Positions 26,601 through 34,826 of a DNA stretch of 55,328 nucleotides are shown here, piece by piece. Origin of the DNA: Muribaculaceae bacterium (lineage in GTDB: Bacteria > Bacteroidota > Bacteroidia > Bacteroidales > Muribaculaceae); contig JAFZUL010000159.1 in NCBI GenBank assembly GCA_017618355.1, positions 1 to 55,328 on the forward strand, written 5' to 3'. Each line of letters begins with the position of its first letter. Within the stretch, counting starts at the first letter, position 1. Made by a program: the position numbers and the translations under genes. The notes under the pieces were generated by a model. The model saw nothing but the letters and a program-made list of their open reading frames with translations, did not search any database and was not told where the DNA came from.

Positions 26601-26957
26601 TTCCCACGCATGTGGGGTGGTGGCGCTGGTCAAGGTACTGCTTCGTCCGACATCCTTAGTGCTGGTAGATACAACTTCTATCCACAGACCAAGTACCTTG
26701 TTAACATGGCTTACCTGCGCATGAAGAATATAACCTTAGGTTATACTATTCCACAGGATATCACCAAGAAGATTTACCTGAGCCGCGTACGCATCTATGC
26801 TGCTATCAACAATGCATTCGATATCGTTAACCACAACAAGGGTACAGGTATTGATCCTGAGATGAACAATGGTGAAGGTTCTTACGGTAATGGCGTTTGG
26901 GGCCGCGTTGACCCAATTATGCGTTCTTACTCATTTGGTCTTCAAATTGATTTCTAA
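23643..26957 (+). CDS. SusC/RagA family TonB-linked outer-membrane protein (second pair)
   Basis: A 1104-residue TonB-dependent transporter. Signal peptide (MKKYFALLGALLLACG), then the carboxypeptidase-D-like domain with VSGTVVDENGEPVIGATV and ATDINGRFNL, the TonB-box region LDEVVVVGYGTQKKANLTGA, and the plug with IRGIGTLSNSGTSTPLYVVD and SIYGTRAAFGVVLITTK. The C-terminal barrel strand ends RSYSFGLQIDF. Codons are biased to forms such as GGT, GCT and GTT compared with nearby genes, which suggests high expression. The ATG at 23643 is preferred to the GTG at 23637. It is followed 54 bases later by its SusD, and the pair should import a glycan or peptide that cannot be named from sequence. It is only distantly related to the first SusC. 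Confidence 0.96.
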   Translation: MKKYFALLGALLLACGSYSYSHAEQAPQAMSTQLTNVSGTVVDENGEPVIGATVSEIGTTRVTATDINGRFNLRASGKGKIEIAYVGYKTVTVNPGSNLNIRLEEDKAALDEVVVVGYGTQKKANLTGAVSNVDVAKVLESKSETDVSKALQGTVPGLTILNNDGRIDSDASLVIRGIGTLSNSGTSTPLYVVDGVPTDNLTYLNPNDIETISVLKDAASTSIYGTRAAFGVVLITTKTAHVKDNIKVSYKNNFAWSQATTLPDYPNVPTQVQGLIDVNKRMGLEVELFGMYLDRPEFQAGMNKWIEKHGDTKAKYREMIYGDDYDEYGYYANWDVPGIMFNNHAPSQSHNISATGNSGRTNFYVSFGYDQRQGLHTFNPDKVKRYNATVNVSTQATDWLTLGARVAYTDRTYDGVSNRQNYGNAGYQYLWRWGSFFGPYGYFVNPADGMEYDARTMIGYRKQGGERMRHMNNLRMTGFVKIDLSHGLTFNGDYTFIRKNTKYKDVGLPVNLYNTWGLAPKGPTSTLVTSTWIESDHSVYQNQVFNGYFNYNQLFNDAHNLNIMVGANLDKADYEYLYYERHGIQDVNMPELALTNEDYTYSHSHTHQGSAGFFGRINYDYKGIYLFEVNGRYDGSSKFPSGDQWAFFPSFSVGYRISEEAFWDPIKNTINNAKIRASYGTIGNQEIGADMFLETMAKQSNAVYWMGAGSSRYDYFSAPKLVSKSLTWEKIKTTNIGLDLSFLRGEINLTADWYQRDTEGMLAPGKAMPAVLGASAAWENAGSLRTRGWEITIDWRHRFGDASVYATFNLSDYKTTVTEWDSNNLLNTNYSGKEYGAIWGFETDRYFDFNDFNGQNADGSWNYKSGVADQTKLQSSGFVYGPGDIKFVDQNGDGVIDWGDGTPDNHGDLIKLGNTTPRFQYSLRLGGDWKGFDLDLYLQGVGKRNYWSQSAFVMPMMRGADALYINQTNYITEAEFAAGVIRQDADFPRMWGGGAGQGTASSDILSAGRYNFYPQTKYLVNMAYLRMKNITLGYTIPQDITKKIYLSRVRIYAAINNAFDIVNHNKGTGIDPEMNNGEGSYGNGVWGRVDPIMRSYSFGLQIDF

Positions 26958-27011
26958 TCCGGTATTAAATTTTAGGACTGAAGTTTAAAATCACTTTAAT
27001 AGACAATAAAT

Positions 27012-28748
27012 ATGAAAAAGATATTTTTATTTTTCGCAGCAGGATTACTGCTTACTTCGTGTTCCGATCTGCTCGATACCGAACCATACGATAAATTCAC
27101 GAAGCAAAACTACTTCACAAGCGAAACTAATGTGCAGTTGTTTGCCAACTACTTCTATAACACTTTCACTGGTTATGGATCGGGTAGCGGCGACTACTAT
27201 TTCAATAATTTGAACGATGACCAGGGAACCACCGGTATCGCTAAGTGGACTTACACTAGTGTTCCCGCTTCGGCAGCTTCCTGGAATACTCCTTACACCG
27301 AGATTCGCCGTGCCAACACTCTTATTGCTGCTGTTCCTGGCATTGACGCCATGAGTGAAGCCAGCAAAAATAACTGGATTGGTGTAGGACGTCTATATCG
27401 CGCATGGCAACACTACAAAGTTGTTCGCAACTTCGGTGACTGCTACTGGGTTGACAAGGAACTCGACTCAAGCGACGATGACATTCTCTACGGAGCACGT
27501 CAGCCACGCAACGACGTGATGGACAAGGTGCTTGAAGACCTCAACTTCGCATGCGCCAACATCACCATGAACGATGGCTCAAAAGTTGCCTTCAACAAGT
27601 GGGTAGCTCTGGCTATGAAGGCCGAAATTTGCCTCTATGAGGGTTGCTACAGCAAGTATGTTGCCAACAACAGCAGCCGTGCCAACACTTACCTGACCGA
27701 AGCTAAGGCTGCATGTCAGCAGATTATGAGTTCGGGCAAGTTCTCACTCAACTCTGATTACAAGTCTAACTTCGACAGCGAGAACCTCGCTAATAATCCC
27801 GAGATGATTCTCTACAAGCACTATGTTCTCGGTACTATGGCACATGGTACTATCGACTACACTTGCGGTTCTACTCAAGTGAACGGTATCAACAAGGACG
27901 CTTTCGACAGCTACCTGTTCAAGGATGGCAAGCCTCTTGCTACAACTTCTATGGACAAGAGCGACAAGGGCAAGATTGTGAACATTATTGACAACTCAGG
28001 CCTCTTTACCGATCCTCAGCCTTACATCAACATGGTGGATGTCTTTGCCAATCGTGACCCACGTCTCACGGCTCAGGTCGACACTATCCTTCAGTTTGTA
28101 GGCTGCGGTTACGCCCGCTTCCCTGGACAAGCAAGCATCTCGGCACAGTCAACTTCTTCAACTGGCTATGGCGTCATGCTGTTTGACAATGTGAAGTATG
28201 CTGGCGCTAACAATGCCCAACGTCAATCGACTAATGGCAACTATTCCGACGCTCCTATCTTCTGGTATGCCGAGATTCTGCTCAACTATGCAGAGGCTTG
28301 CGCCGAGCTAGGCAGCTGCACTCAAGGTGACCTCGATAACTCTATCAACAAGCTTCGTGACCGTGTGGGCATGCCTCACCTTACCACTAGCGTTGCCGCC
28401 GACCCAGCCAACAACATGGGCGTGAGCAATCTCATTTGGGAGGTTCGCCGCGAGCGCCGTGTTGAGATGATGTTCTGCATGAACGACCGCTACTATTCAC
28501 TGCAGCGCTGGAACCAGCTCAGTCTGCTCGACACTCAAAAGTATCCTAACCTGTGCCGTGGTGCTTATGTGAAAGGCTTCGATGCCGATGGTGTTGACCT
28601 CTCTAAAGTTACCATAGATGCCGACGGCTACATCAACTGCACTAACAATGGCGCTCCACGCATTTGGGATACTAAGTACAACTTGTTCCCAATTCCAAGC
28701 GGACAGATTAACCTTAACCCGGCTATGGGCCAGAACCCAGGCTGGTAA
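27012..28748 (+). CDS. SusD/RagB family nutrient-binding lipoprotein
   Basis: A 578-residue surface lipoprotein. The signal peptide ends in LLTSC (cysteine about residue 17), followed by SDLLDTEPYDKFTKQNYFTS, a classical RagB/SusD N-terminus. The helical tetratricopeptide-like core includes RRANTLIAAVPGI and WQHYKVVRNFGDCYWVDKEL, and the C-terminal signature region has NLIWEVRRERRVEMMFCMND and LFPIPSGQINLNP. It pairs with the SusC just upstream (54-base gap, same strand) in a two-gene operon closed by a terminator. It differs in subfamily from the SusD at 17733, so the two systems probably take up different substrates. Confidence 0.96.
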   Translation: MKKIFLFFAAGLLLTSCSDLLDTEPYDKFTKQNYFTSETNVQLFANYFYNTFTGYGSGSGDYYFNNLNDDQGTTGIAKWTYTSVPASAASWNTPYTEIRRANTLIAAVPGIDAMSEASKNNWIGVGRLYRAWQHYKVVRNFGDCYWVDKELDSSDDDILYGARQPRNDVMDKVLEDLNFACANITMNDGSKVAFNKWVALAMKAEICLYEGCYSKYVANNSSRANTYLTEAKAACQQIMSSGKFSLNSDYKSNFDSENLANNPEMILYKHYVLGTMAHGTIDYTCGSTQVNGINKDAFDSYLFKDGKPLATTSMDKSDKGKIVNIIDNSGLFTDPQPYINMVDVFANRDPRLTAQVDTILQFVGCGYARFPGQASISAQSTSSTGYGVMLFDNVKYAGANNAQRQSTNGNYSDAPIFWYAEILLNYAEACAELGSCTQGDLDNSINKLRDRVGMPHLTTSVAADPANNMGVSNLIWEVRRERRVEMMFCMNDRYYSLQRWNQLSLLDTQKYPNLCRGAYVKGFDADGVDLSKVTIDADGYINCTNNGAPRIWDTKYNLFPIPSGQINLNPAMGQNPGW

Positions 28749-28791
28749 TCCCTTTAGTTTTGATTAGGTAGTATTCTTTTCATAACGACGA

Positions 28792-28826
28792 AGCGGCTGC
28801 ATCTTCACGGTGCGGCCGCTTTTTTG
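28792..28826 (+). terminator. Terminator of the second SusC/SusD operon
   Basis: AGCGGCTGCA and TGCGGCCGCT form a 10-bp stem (one G-T pair) with a 9-base loop, followed by a run of six T, 43 bases after the SusD stop. Confidence 0.85.
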
Positions 28827-28884
28827 TGTTGGAAACTGGCTTCGCCTCGTTTCATCTATAAAAAAAGTGCACTTGTATATTATT

Positions 28885-28916
28885 TTTGGTGGGTATTACA
28901 AAAAAAACTACTTTTG
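28885..28916 (+). promoter_or_regulatory. Bacteroidota-type promoter for the TonB-type barrel gene
   Basis: TTTG at 28885-28888, 20 bases, TACTTTTG at 28909-28916. The start codon is at 28968. Confidence 0.7.
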
Positions 28917-28923
28917 TAGCGTG

Positions 28924-28956
28924 AAACTGACAACTCAAAACTGATAACTGACAACT
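28924..28956 (+). repeat. AACTGACAACT phrase repeat before the barrel gene
   Basis: AACTGACAACT, AAAACTGATAACTG and ACAACT repeat a unit close to AACTGAcaact between the promoter and the start codon, so the phrase is part of the leader. Confidence 0.6.
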
Positions 28957-28967
28957 ATTATCACATT

Positions 28968-31958
28968 ATGAAAATATTATCAAGAATCATTATTTTAATT
29001 ATGCTTGTCACGGCTCTGGGATTCGGGACCGCCAGCTCTGCCATCATCAACGGCATACTGGTAGATTCGAAGGACACCACCGAGCTGATGCAGGCCAACG
29101 TGGCGCTGCTGCAAGCCACTAAAGACAGCACATACGTCATGAGCACCGTCACCGATTTCAACGGCGTGTTCAATCTTGAAGATGTGCAACCGGGACACTA
29201 CTACCTCAAATGCAGCTACATAGGCTACGACGACGTTGTGAAGCGTGTGAGCATAGGTGACGACGGGCGCGACGTGAACATGGGCATGATAGCCTTGAGC
29301 CAGAACACAATTGTGCTCAAAGAAACCGTTGTGATGGGTGTCAAGACTCCTATCACCGTGAAGGAAGACACCATAGAGTATAATGCCGACACCTACAAGA
29401 CGCAGGCCAACGCAGTGGTCGAGGACCTGCTCAAGCGTATGCCTGGCGTGGAAGTGAGTGCCGACGGCAAAATCACCGCCAACGGCAAGGAGGTGAAGAA
29501 AATCCTCGTTGATGGCAAGGAGTTCTTCAGCGATGACCCGACTATGGCATCGAAGAACATCCCTGCCGACATGATCAACAAGCTGCAGGTAATCGACCGA
29601 AAGAGCGATCTGGCACGACTCACTGGCGTGGACGATGGCGAGGACGAGACGGTAATCAATCTCACCGTCAAGAAAGGCATGAACAACGGCTGGTTTGGAA
29701 CCGTAACTGCTGGCTATGGTACCGACAAGCGATACTTGGGCAATGTCATTGCCAACTATTTCAATAATGGCAATCAGTTTACATTCACTGGCAATGCCAA
29801 CAACACTAACAACGTGGGATTCACCGATGGCGGTGCGTCGCGTTTCCGCCGATTTGGCGGTGACCGAGGCATCACCACCTCGCAGATGCTGGGCGTGAAC
29901 TTCAACGTGGGCTCGCAGGAAGATGAGCACTTCCGCGTTGGCGGTGACTTGACCTACTCTCACACCAGCCGCGACACACGTAGCAGCACAAGCCGCCAAA
30001 ACATCTTCAACGACTCCACCAGCTACCGCGACGCTATGTCGATGGCACTTGACAAGACCCACAACATTCGCGGAAACTTCCGCCTCAAGTGGGAAGTTGA
30101 CTCGTGCAACACCATCGACTTCCGTCCATACCTGTCGCTCAATTTCTCGCACAGCGAGAGCAGCGACACCTCGATGACACGCGCCGGCGACGCCGCACGC
30201 ACACCCGTGAACCGCAGTCTCAGCTACTACGACAACCACGGCAAGAGCTATGAGTTTGGAGGCCGTTTCATCTATAACCACAAGTTCAAGTCACACCCTG
30301 GACGAAGCTACAGCCTCTTCGTGAACTATAACTACAGCAATATCGACGAGGACGGCAACACCTACACCCTCAACAACTACTACCTCAAGGGTGAGGAAGA
30401 GACCATCGACCAGGTGTATGACAACCTGCGCAAGACCAATAGGATAAACGGACGCTTGAGCTGGACCGAGCCACTGGGCGACATCAAGAAAGCGCAATTC
30501 CTCACATTATCTTATAGTGCCAACTACAATGTGGCGAAGGCCAACAAGAGCGTGTATGACATCGTGCGTTATGGCAACGAGGTAATGCCCGTGCCACAAA
30601 TCACACAAAACGACATAATGATGGGTATAGTACTCAACCCCACTATGCGTGAGATGATTACCGACACCTACGGCCCCTACGCAGTGCAAGATGCAACTCT
30701 GCTTAGCGAGATTATCGACGTGGAACTGGGCGATGAGATTAGCCGCATCTTCAACGAGAAGCTCAGCAACAACTTCAAGAACCAGTTCTTCAACCAAGAC
30801 TTCCAGATTGGTTTCCAAAAGGTCACCAAAGCCATGAACCTCAACGTGGGATTCTCGGTGAACTCGGCGATGTCGAAGAGCACCGACCTCATCAACAGCG
30901 CGCGCAACATCCCCACACGATGGGCGTGGAGCGTGGCACCTTTTGCTCGCATCCGCTACAAGTTCACCAAAACGCGCAACCTGGCGTTTGACTACCGTCT
31001 GCGCAGCAACCAGCCAAGCATAGCGCAGTTGCAGCCTGTTGCCGACGAGAGCAACCCGTTGAACATCGTGATTGGTAATCCTGACTTGAAGCCCACTTTC
31101 AACCATCGCATCAACCTGCGTTTCAGCGACTTCAATCAGGACAACCAGCGTAGCCTCATGGCGATGATGAATGTCAATGTGCAGCAAAACAGCATTATCT
31201 CAACTATCATCAACGACCCAACCACTGGTGGACAGACTACCACCTATACTAATATAAACGGTGTGTGGGACGCTATGGCGATGAACATGGTGAGCTTCCC
31301 ATTCAGCGCAAGCAAAGCATGGTATTTCACCAGCAACATCTTTGCTCGCCTATCACATGACAAGGGTTACACAGATAATCAACTGAACACCAGCACTGGT
31401 CTGAACCTGAACATTTCGCCAGGTCTCGCCTACCGCACGGCATATTTCGACTTGGAGCTGCGTCCACGCTACGGCTACCAGCTCACACACAACTCGATGC
31501 AGACCAGCCGCGACCGCAACGTGCACACTTGGGGAGCGATGTTCAACGGCACCTACTCTGCACCATTCGGACTGGTGATCAGCACCGACCTCAACTTCAG
31601 CACCTCAACAGGTTATAGCGCAGGCTACAACACCAGTCAGTGGATTTGGAACGGCTCTATCGCCTACCAGTTCCTCAAGAACAAGGAGGCATCGGTTCAA
31701 CTCTCTGTTTACGACATCCTCGGACAACAGAAGAACATCAGCCGCACTCAGACGGCAAGCTACATCCAAGATGCCATCTACAACTCACTGGGACGATATG
31801 GAATGCTCACGTTCACCTACCGCTTCTCGACCTTCGTCAAAGGACAAGAACCTGAGGATAAGAACAACCAGTTCCGAGGACCCGGCGGACCACCTCCAGC
31901 AGGTGCACCCAGTGGACCACCTCCTGGCGGTTTCGGCGGTGGACGCCCACCATTCTAA
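28968..31958 (+). CDS. TonB-dependent-receptor-type outer-membrane barrel protein with Gly/Pro-rich tail
   Basis: A 996-residue exported protein. After a signal peptide (residues 1-23) comes a carboxypeptidase-regulatory-like domain (IINGILVDSKD, then DFNGVFNLEDVQPGHYYLKC), then a plug-like region with AVVEDLLKRMPGVEVSADG and DGKEFFSDDPTMASKNIPA, and a long beta-barrel of the outer-membrane barrel_3 type. The usual SusC signatures and a SusD partner are missing, so it is a separate class whose cargo is unknown. The last 25 or so residues are nearly all Gly, Pro and Ala with a final F (FGGGRPPF), an extension seen in some members of this class. It has its own promoter and a hairpin after the stop. 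Confidence 0.88.
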   Translation: MKILSRIIILIMLVTALGFGTASSAIINGILVDSKDTTELMQANVALLQATKDSTYVMSTVTDFNGVFNLEDVQPGHYYLKCSYIGYDDVVKRVSIGDDGRDVNMGMIALSQNTIVLKETVVMGVKTPITVKEDTIEYNADTYKTQANAVVEDLLKRMPGVEVSADGKITANGKEVKKILVDGKEFFSDDPTMASKNIPADMINKLQVIDRKSDLARLTGVDDGEDETVINLTVKKGMNNGWFGTVTAGYGTDKRYLGNVIANYFNNGNQFTFTGNANNTNNVGFTDGGASRFRRFGGDRGITTSQMLGVNFNVGSQEDEHFRVGGDLTYSHTSRDTRSSTSRQNIFNDSTSYRDAMSMALDKTHNIRGNFRLKWEVDSCNTIDFRPYLSLNFSHSESSDTSMTRAGDAARTPVNRSLSYYDNHGKSYEFGGRFIYNHKFKSHPGRSYSLFVNYNYSNIDEDGNTYTLNNYYLKGEEETIDQVYDNLRKTNRINGRLSWTEPLGDIKKAQFLTLSYSANYNVAKANKSVYDIVRYGNEVMPVPQITQNDIMMGIVLNPTMREMITDTYGPYAVQDATLLSEIIDVELGDEISRIFNEKLSNNFKNQFFNQDFQIGFQKVTKAMNLNVGFSVNSAMSKSTDLINSARNIPTRWAWSVAPFARIRYKFTKTRNLAFDYRLRSNQPSIAQLQPVADESNPLNIVIGNPDLKPTFNHRINLRFSDFNQDNQRSLMAMMNVNVQQNSIISTIINDPTTGGQTTTYTNINGVWDAMAMNMVSFPFSASKAWYFTSNIFARLSHDKGYTDNQLNTSTGLNLNISPGLAYRTAYFDLELRPRYGYQLTHNSMQTSRDRNVHTWGAMFNGTYSAPFGLVISTDLNFSTSTGYSAGYNTSQWIWNGSIAYQFLKNKEASVQLSVYDILGQQKNISRTQTASYIQDAIYNSLGRYGMLTFTYRFSTFVKGQEPEDKNNQFRGPGGPPPAGAPSGPPPGGFGGGRPPF

Positions 31959-31980
31959 AAATGATTAGACCATCATTCAG

Positions 31981-32010
31981 CGAGTTGTCAAGGGTTTTCT
32001 TGGCAACTCG
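31981..32010 (+). terminator. Strong hairpin after the barrel gene
   Basis: CGAGTTGTCAAG and CTTGGCAACTCG form a 12-bp stem (one G-T pair) with a 6-base loop, 23 bases after the stop. The following T run is poor (TTGAAATATT), so termination may be partial. Confidence 0.6.
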
Positions 32011-32060
32011 TTGAAATATTCACCTAATTCTCTCGTTTTATAAGAAAACAAATATAATAT

Positions 32061-33248
32061 ATGAGAAAATATTTTTTACTCTTATGTATAGCACTGGCGC
32101 TGCCTTGCTTAGCAACAAGCAATGACGACATCAAGCTGTGGAGCGAAGGGCCGCTCACATGGAGCGACTTCCACCAGCTGCTGCCTCCCATATCTAGTGA
32201 GGCCTCACAACTGGAGGTGGAACTTAGTGCCACACCTATCGAAAACGGAGTGAATGCCAACTCCACCATCCGCCTAGAAGCGCGTGCCATAATGCACCGC
32301 AACGCCTCAAAGACGAGCGCTGCACAGAGCACTCCCGAGCGCCTGCGTTATCACCAGTTGCAGTTTGACTTGCTAGAACTAATGCGCCGCAACCTACAAG
32401 AGGAGATCAACAGCGGCATTGACGGCGCCACAGTAGAGCAACGTTTGAAATACTACCAAGACCTATACTGGCAACGCGTGCGTCAGATTGCCCAGGAGAC
32501 CAAGAGTGGCTCTCTAGAGGCGGCTGTGGCGAGTTGGGAAGACAATATCGAAAGCCAGCTGAATGCCGTGGGCACACCTCGTGTGCCACAGGTTACCGCT
32601 ATGCAGGGTTGTTATGGCGTGTATGCCGGTGTGGGCTACGAGTCGTCTACTGGCTCGCTTCGCGACAACTTTGGTGGCAGCTTTTTGTTTCATGTGGGAC
32701 TCACTGGAGGTTATAAGCGACTGAGGCTCAAAGCCGATGTGGCATTCGGTCAGCCATCTTACCGCAACGACAACATCTTCAACATCGCTCCCGACGCCGA
32801 GGGTCGTCCTTTGCAGGGCAACAACTCGAGTAGCGCCACCCACATCATGGCGAGTGTGCAACTGGGTTATACAATACTCAATGCTGGACGCCTAAGCATA
32901 ACACCCAATGTGGGAGGTTTCTACAATCACTACGGCTGGGATATCGCCAATTACAGCTGGGATAAGGATGAAGACGGCAACGACGTGCGCAGCATCACCA
33001 ACGTGGAAAAGCGCAACCTGCACAACTTCAGCTTTATAGCGTCTATCGACTTTGACATCAACCTCAATAGTGGTGTAACCAACACGTCGCTCACAGGTGC
33101 TACCCATCGCGAGCGCTGGACCTCGTCGCTGCGCATCACTCCGTGGCTCGCCCACAGCAAGTTCAACAAGTGCGATCCCACCGTGAGCGGCATGCACATT
33201 GGCATCAACATCAGTTACTTGGGTCTTGCGCGCCTGCTGAGGTTGTGA
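32061..33248 (+). CDS. Exported protein with helical N-terminal part and beta-barrel C-terminal part, function unknown
   Basis: A 395-residue protein with a signal peptide (residues 1 to about 19). The first part has GPLTWSDFHQLLP, a motif met in several Bacteroidota secreted proteins, then a mixed-charge helical stretch (residues 90-170). From about residue 185 it reads as a barrel: GCYGVYAGVGYESSTG, FLFHVGLTGGYKRLRLKADV, MASVQLGYTILNAGRLSIT, NLHNFSFIASIDFDINL and a final GMHIGINISYLGLARLLRL. The order suggests a periplasmic domain joined to a small outer-membrane barrel. I cannot assign a family. It lies 102 bases after the TonB-type gene, beyond a hairpin, and no clear -7 box was found before it. 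Confidence 0.7.
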   Translation: MRKYFLLLCIALALPCLATSNDDIKLWSEGPLTWSDFHQLLPPISSEASQLEVELSATPIENGVNANSTIRLEARAIMHRNASKTSAAQSTPERLRYHQLQFDLLELMRRNLQEEINSGIDGATVEQRLKYYQDLYWQRVRQIAQETKSGSLEAAVASWEDNIESQLNAVGTPRVPQVTAMQGCYGVYAGVGYESSTGSLRDNFGGSFLFHVGLTGGYKRLRLKADVAFGQPSYRNDNIFNIAPDAEGRPLQGNNSSSATHIMASVQLGYTILNAGRLSITPNVGGFYNHYGWDIANYSWDKDEDGNDVRSITNVEKRNLHNFSFIASIDFDINLNSGVTNTSLTGATHRERWTSSLRITPWLAHSKFNKCDPTVSGMHIGINISYLGLARLLRL

Positions 33249-33256
33249 AAGGTGGC

Positions 33257-33313
33257 AAAGGAATTAAAGGAAACAAAAACCTCTCCACCCTCCACTCTGC
33301 ACTCTCAACTCTT
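33257..33313 (+). repeat. Phrase repeats before the DUF4294 gene
   Basis: AAAGGAATTAAAGGAAA (33257-33273) is found again exactly at 51767-51783 before pyrH. It is followed by a C-rich phrase built from CTCCACCCTCCACTCTGCAC. Both lie between the stop of the preceding gene and the next promoter. Confidence 0.6.
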
Positions 33314-33338
33314 TTATCAATTTTTAAACATTAAATTT

Positions 33339-33369
33339 CTTGCAGTTATTAATCTTTGTTTTACTTTTG
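33339..33369 (+). promoter_or_regulatory. Promoter of the DUF4294 gene
   Basis: TTG at 33339-33341, 20 bases, TACTTTTG at 33362-33369. The ATG at 33401 lies 31 bases downstream. Confidence 0.5.
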
Positions 33370-33400
33370 CAGTCACAAACAAGATGTTACCCAATTTGCA

Positions 33401-34033
33401 ATGAGGAAATTCATTAAAATATTGCTGTTATTCTTACTACTGTCACCGCTTGCCAATGTGGCACAGGCACAGGACGGAGGCATTGAGCTGCCGTCGGTGC
33501 TCAAACGCGCCGTTGCCAAGTGGGGATATGTCGTTGACGAAAAGGGAGACACTATTTACAAGGTTATCCTCAACAACATCATCGTGTATCCACCCGAGAA
33601 ATTCAAGAACAAAGATGAGGAAGAGCTATACTGGCGCACCGTAAGAGACGTGAGACGCACCTTGCCCTACGCAAAACTCATCAACCGCACACTGCAGGAG
33701 ACCTACGAATACATTGAGACATTTCCCACCCAAAAGGAAAAAGAAGACTACTTGAAACGTTTTGAGAAAGAAGTCTTTAACCAGTATAAGCCTGAGATGA
33801 AAAAGCTAACCAAGAATCAAGGAAAGACACTGATAAAACTCGTCAACCGCGAGACGAACCAAAAGAGCTACTATATCATCAAGGCATTCATGGGCACCTT
33901 CAGGGCAGGTTTCTGGCAGACCTTCGGCCGGTTCTTTGGTGTGAACATGAAAGATGGATATTCCCCAAACAGCAACAAAAAAGACGCCATGCTCGAGAGA
34001 ATATGCGTCAGAATCGAGCAGGGAATACTTTAA
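33401..34033 (+). CDS. DUF4294 exported protein
   Basis: A 210-residue protein with a signal peptide (MRKFIKILLLFLLLSPL, ending near AQAQ). The body matches DUF4294: GDTIYKVILNNIIVYPPEKF, then RTVRDVRRTLPYAKLINRTL, the lysine-rich FEKEVFNQYKPEMKKLTKNQ and RETNQKSYYIIKAFMG with FWQTFGRFFGVNMKDGY. The family is widespread in Bacteroidota, is probably periplasmic, and has no known biochemical role. The start at 33401 was chosen because the signal peptide begins there and the promoter lies upstream; an in-frame start 45 bases earlier would overlap the promoter. A weak GTGGGT/ACCCAC hairpin (34049-34076) follows the stop. Confidence 0.85.
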   Translation: MRKFIKILLLFLLLSPLANVAQAQDGGIELPSVLKRAVAKWGYVVDEKGDTIYKVILNNIIVYPPEKFKNKDEEELYWRTVRDVRRTLPYAKLINRTLQETYEYIETFPTQKEKEDYLKRFEKEVFNQYKPEMKKLTKNQGKTLIKLVNRETNQKSYYIIKAFMGTFRAGFWQTFGRFFGVNMKDGYSPNSNKKDAMLERICVRIEQGIL

Positions 34034-34100
34034 TAAGGAATACAATAAGTGGGTCCCAACAGATCACGGAACCCACCTTCAGCATTTATCAAATATCTCT

Positions 34101-34205
34101 TTAATAACCTAAATAATCATATTTATATTTAGGTGAAGCGCCATACTGGTTTTGCCCCTTATCTCTGTAGGTGCAATAGAAAACAAGGACAACTATACCA
34201 AGAAC
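34101..34205 (-). pseudogene. Fossil C-terminus of a second DUF805 gene
   Basis: On the minus strand 34 codons with no start are open from 34205 to a TAA at 34101: a hydrophobic VLGIVVLVFYC, then TYRDKGQNQYGASPKY and a tyrosine-rich end. This matches the C-terminal end of the intact DUF805 protein at 35811, which reads DGKPEPNKYGESPKYVLQQ after its last membrane helix. The frame is closed upstream by TAG at 34206-34208, 16 bases from the stop of the GYF_2 gene at 34222. It is therefore a remnant, probably left when a GYF_2-DUF805 gene lost its front part by deletion or recombination. Confidence 0.72.
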
Positions 34206-34221
34206 CTAAAAACACAATGGT

Positions 34222-34767
34222 TTAAAAACCTCCATTAACAGCGACAGCAATCAAAACCACAACAAAATATAAAACAACTATCAACAAAGAACTAACAGCG
34301 CTCCAAGTTGCCCATTTCTTTGCTTCTTCTGATGCTGTTTGAGCACCACTATAATCGCCTCTATTGTAAAGGTCATCAACTTTTGCTGCTTTTACAATAG
34401 ACACTATACCAAGTGGCAAGCAGCAAAATAACGTTGTCAATATGGCCCACACCATGTAGCTGTCGGGTTTTGGCGGTCTTGCTTCAACTGATCCATATTG
34501 CCCTTGGGCATATTGAGGATATTGCGGGTATTGGGATTGCCCATAAGCAGGCTGCTGATACTGTGGCTGACCATAACTAGGTTGCTGATACTGAAGCGGC
34601 TGTGCTGTGAAGTACCCAGACAGTTCTGTCACTTCACTTGCTCTTGTCCATCCTGCCATGCCGTTACACCACACAAGGGAATCGGGGGTCATACCATTCC
34701 TGATTAACTCTTCAGCAGGAAAGGGACCTTTGCGGTCAATACCGTTTGATAAATAATAATTTGACAT
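34222..34767 (-). CDS. GYF_2 domain protein with CD225/dispanin-like membrane domain (first copy)
   Basis: A 181-residue protein. Residues 1-53 form a GYF_2 domain: YYLSNGIDRKGPFPAEEL, then TPDSLVWCNGMAGWTRASEV. A linker of about 45 residues rich in Gln, Tyr and Pro (repeats like QYQQPAYGQ and YPQYPQYAQG) follows. The C-terminal third (MVWAILTTLFCCLPLGIVSI, then VDDLYNRGDYSGAQTASEEA and a last hydrophobic helix) is the CD225/dispanin fold with two membrane segments, related to animal interferon-induced transmembrane proteins. The protein is probably in the inner membrane, and its role is unknown. It is last in a minus-strand cluster of four genes and is followed by the DUF805 fossil. Confidence 0.85.
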   Translation of the reverse strand: MSNYYLSNGIDRKGPFPAEELIRNGMTPDSLVWCNGMAGWTRASEVTELSGYFTAQPLQYQQPSYGQPQYQQPAYGQSQYPQYPQYAQGQYGSVEARPPKPDSYMVWAILTTLFCCLPLGIVSIVKAAKVDDLYNRGDYSGAQTASEEAKKWATWSAVSSLLIVVLYFVVVLIAVAVNGGF

Positions 34768-34826
34768 AATTACAATAAATAATATTAGATTTTACTTTTT
34801 ATATCCTAGAATAACAAGATTATTCA

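Noticed and set aside
28995-30281. 428-codon open frame opposite the TonB-type barrel gene
   Set aside because: Low-complexity Val/Ala/His antisense translation; no start context or motif; the sense gene is complete.
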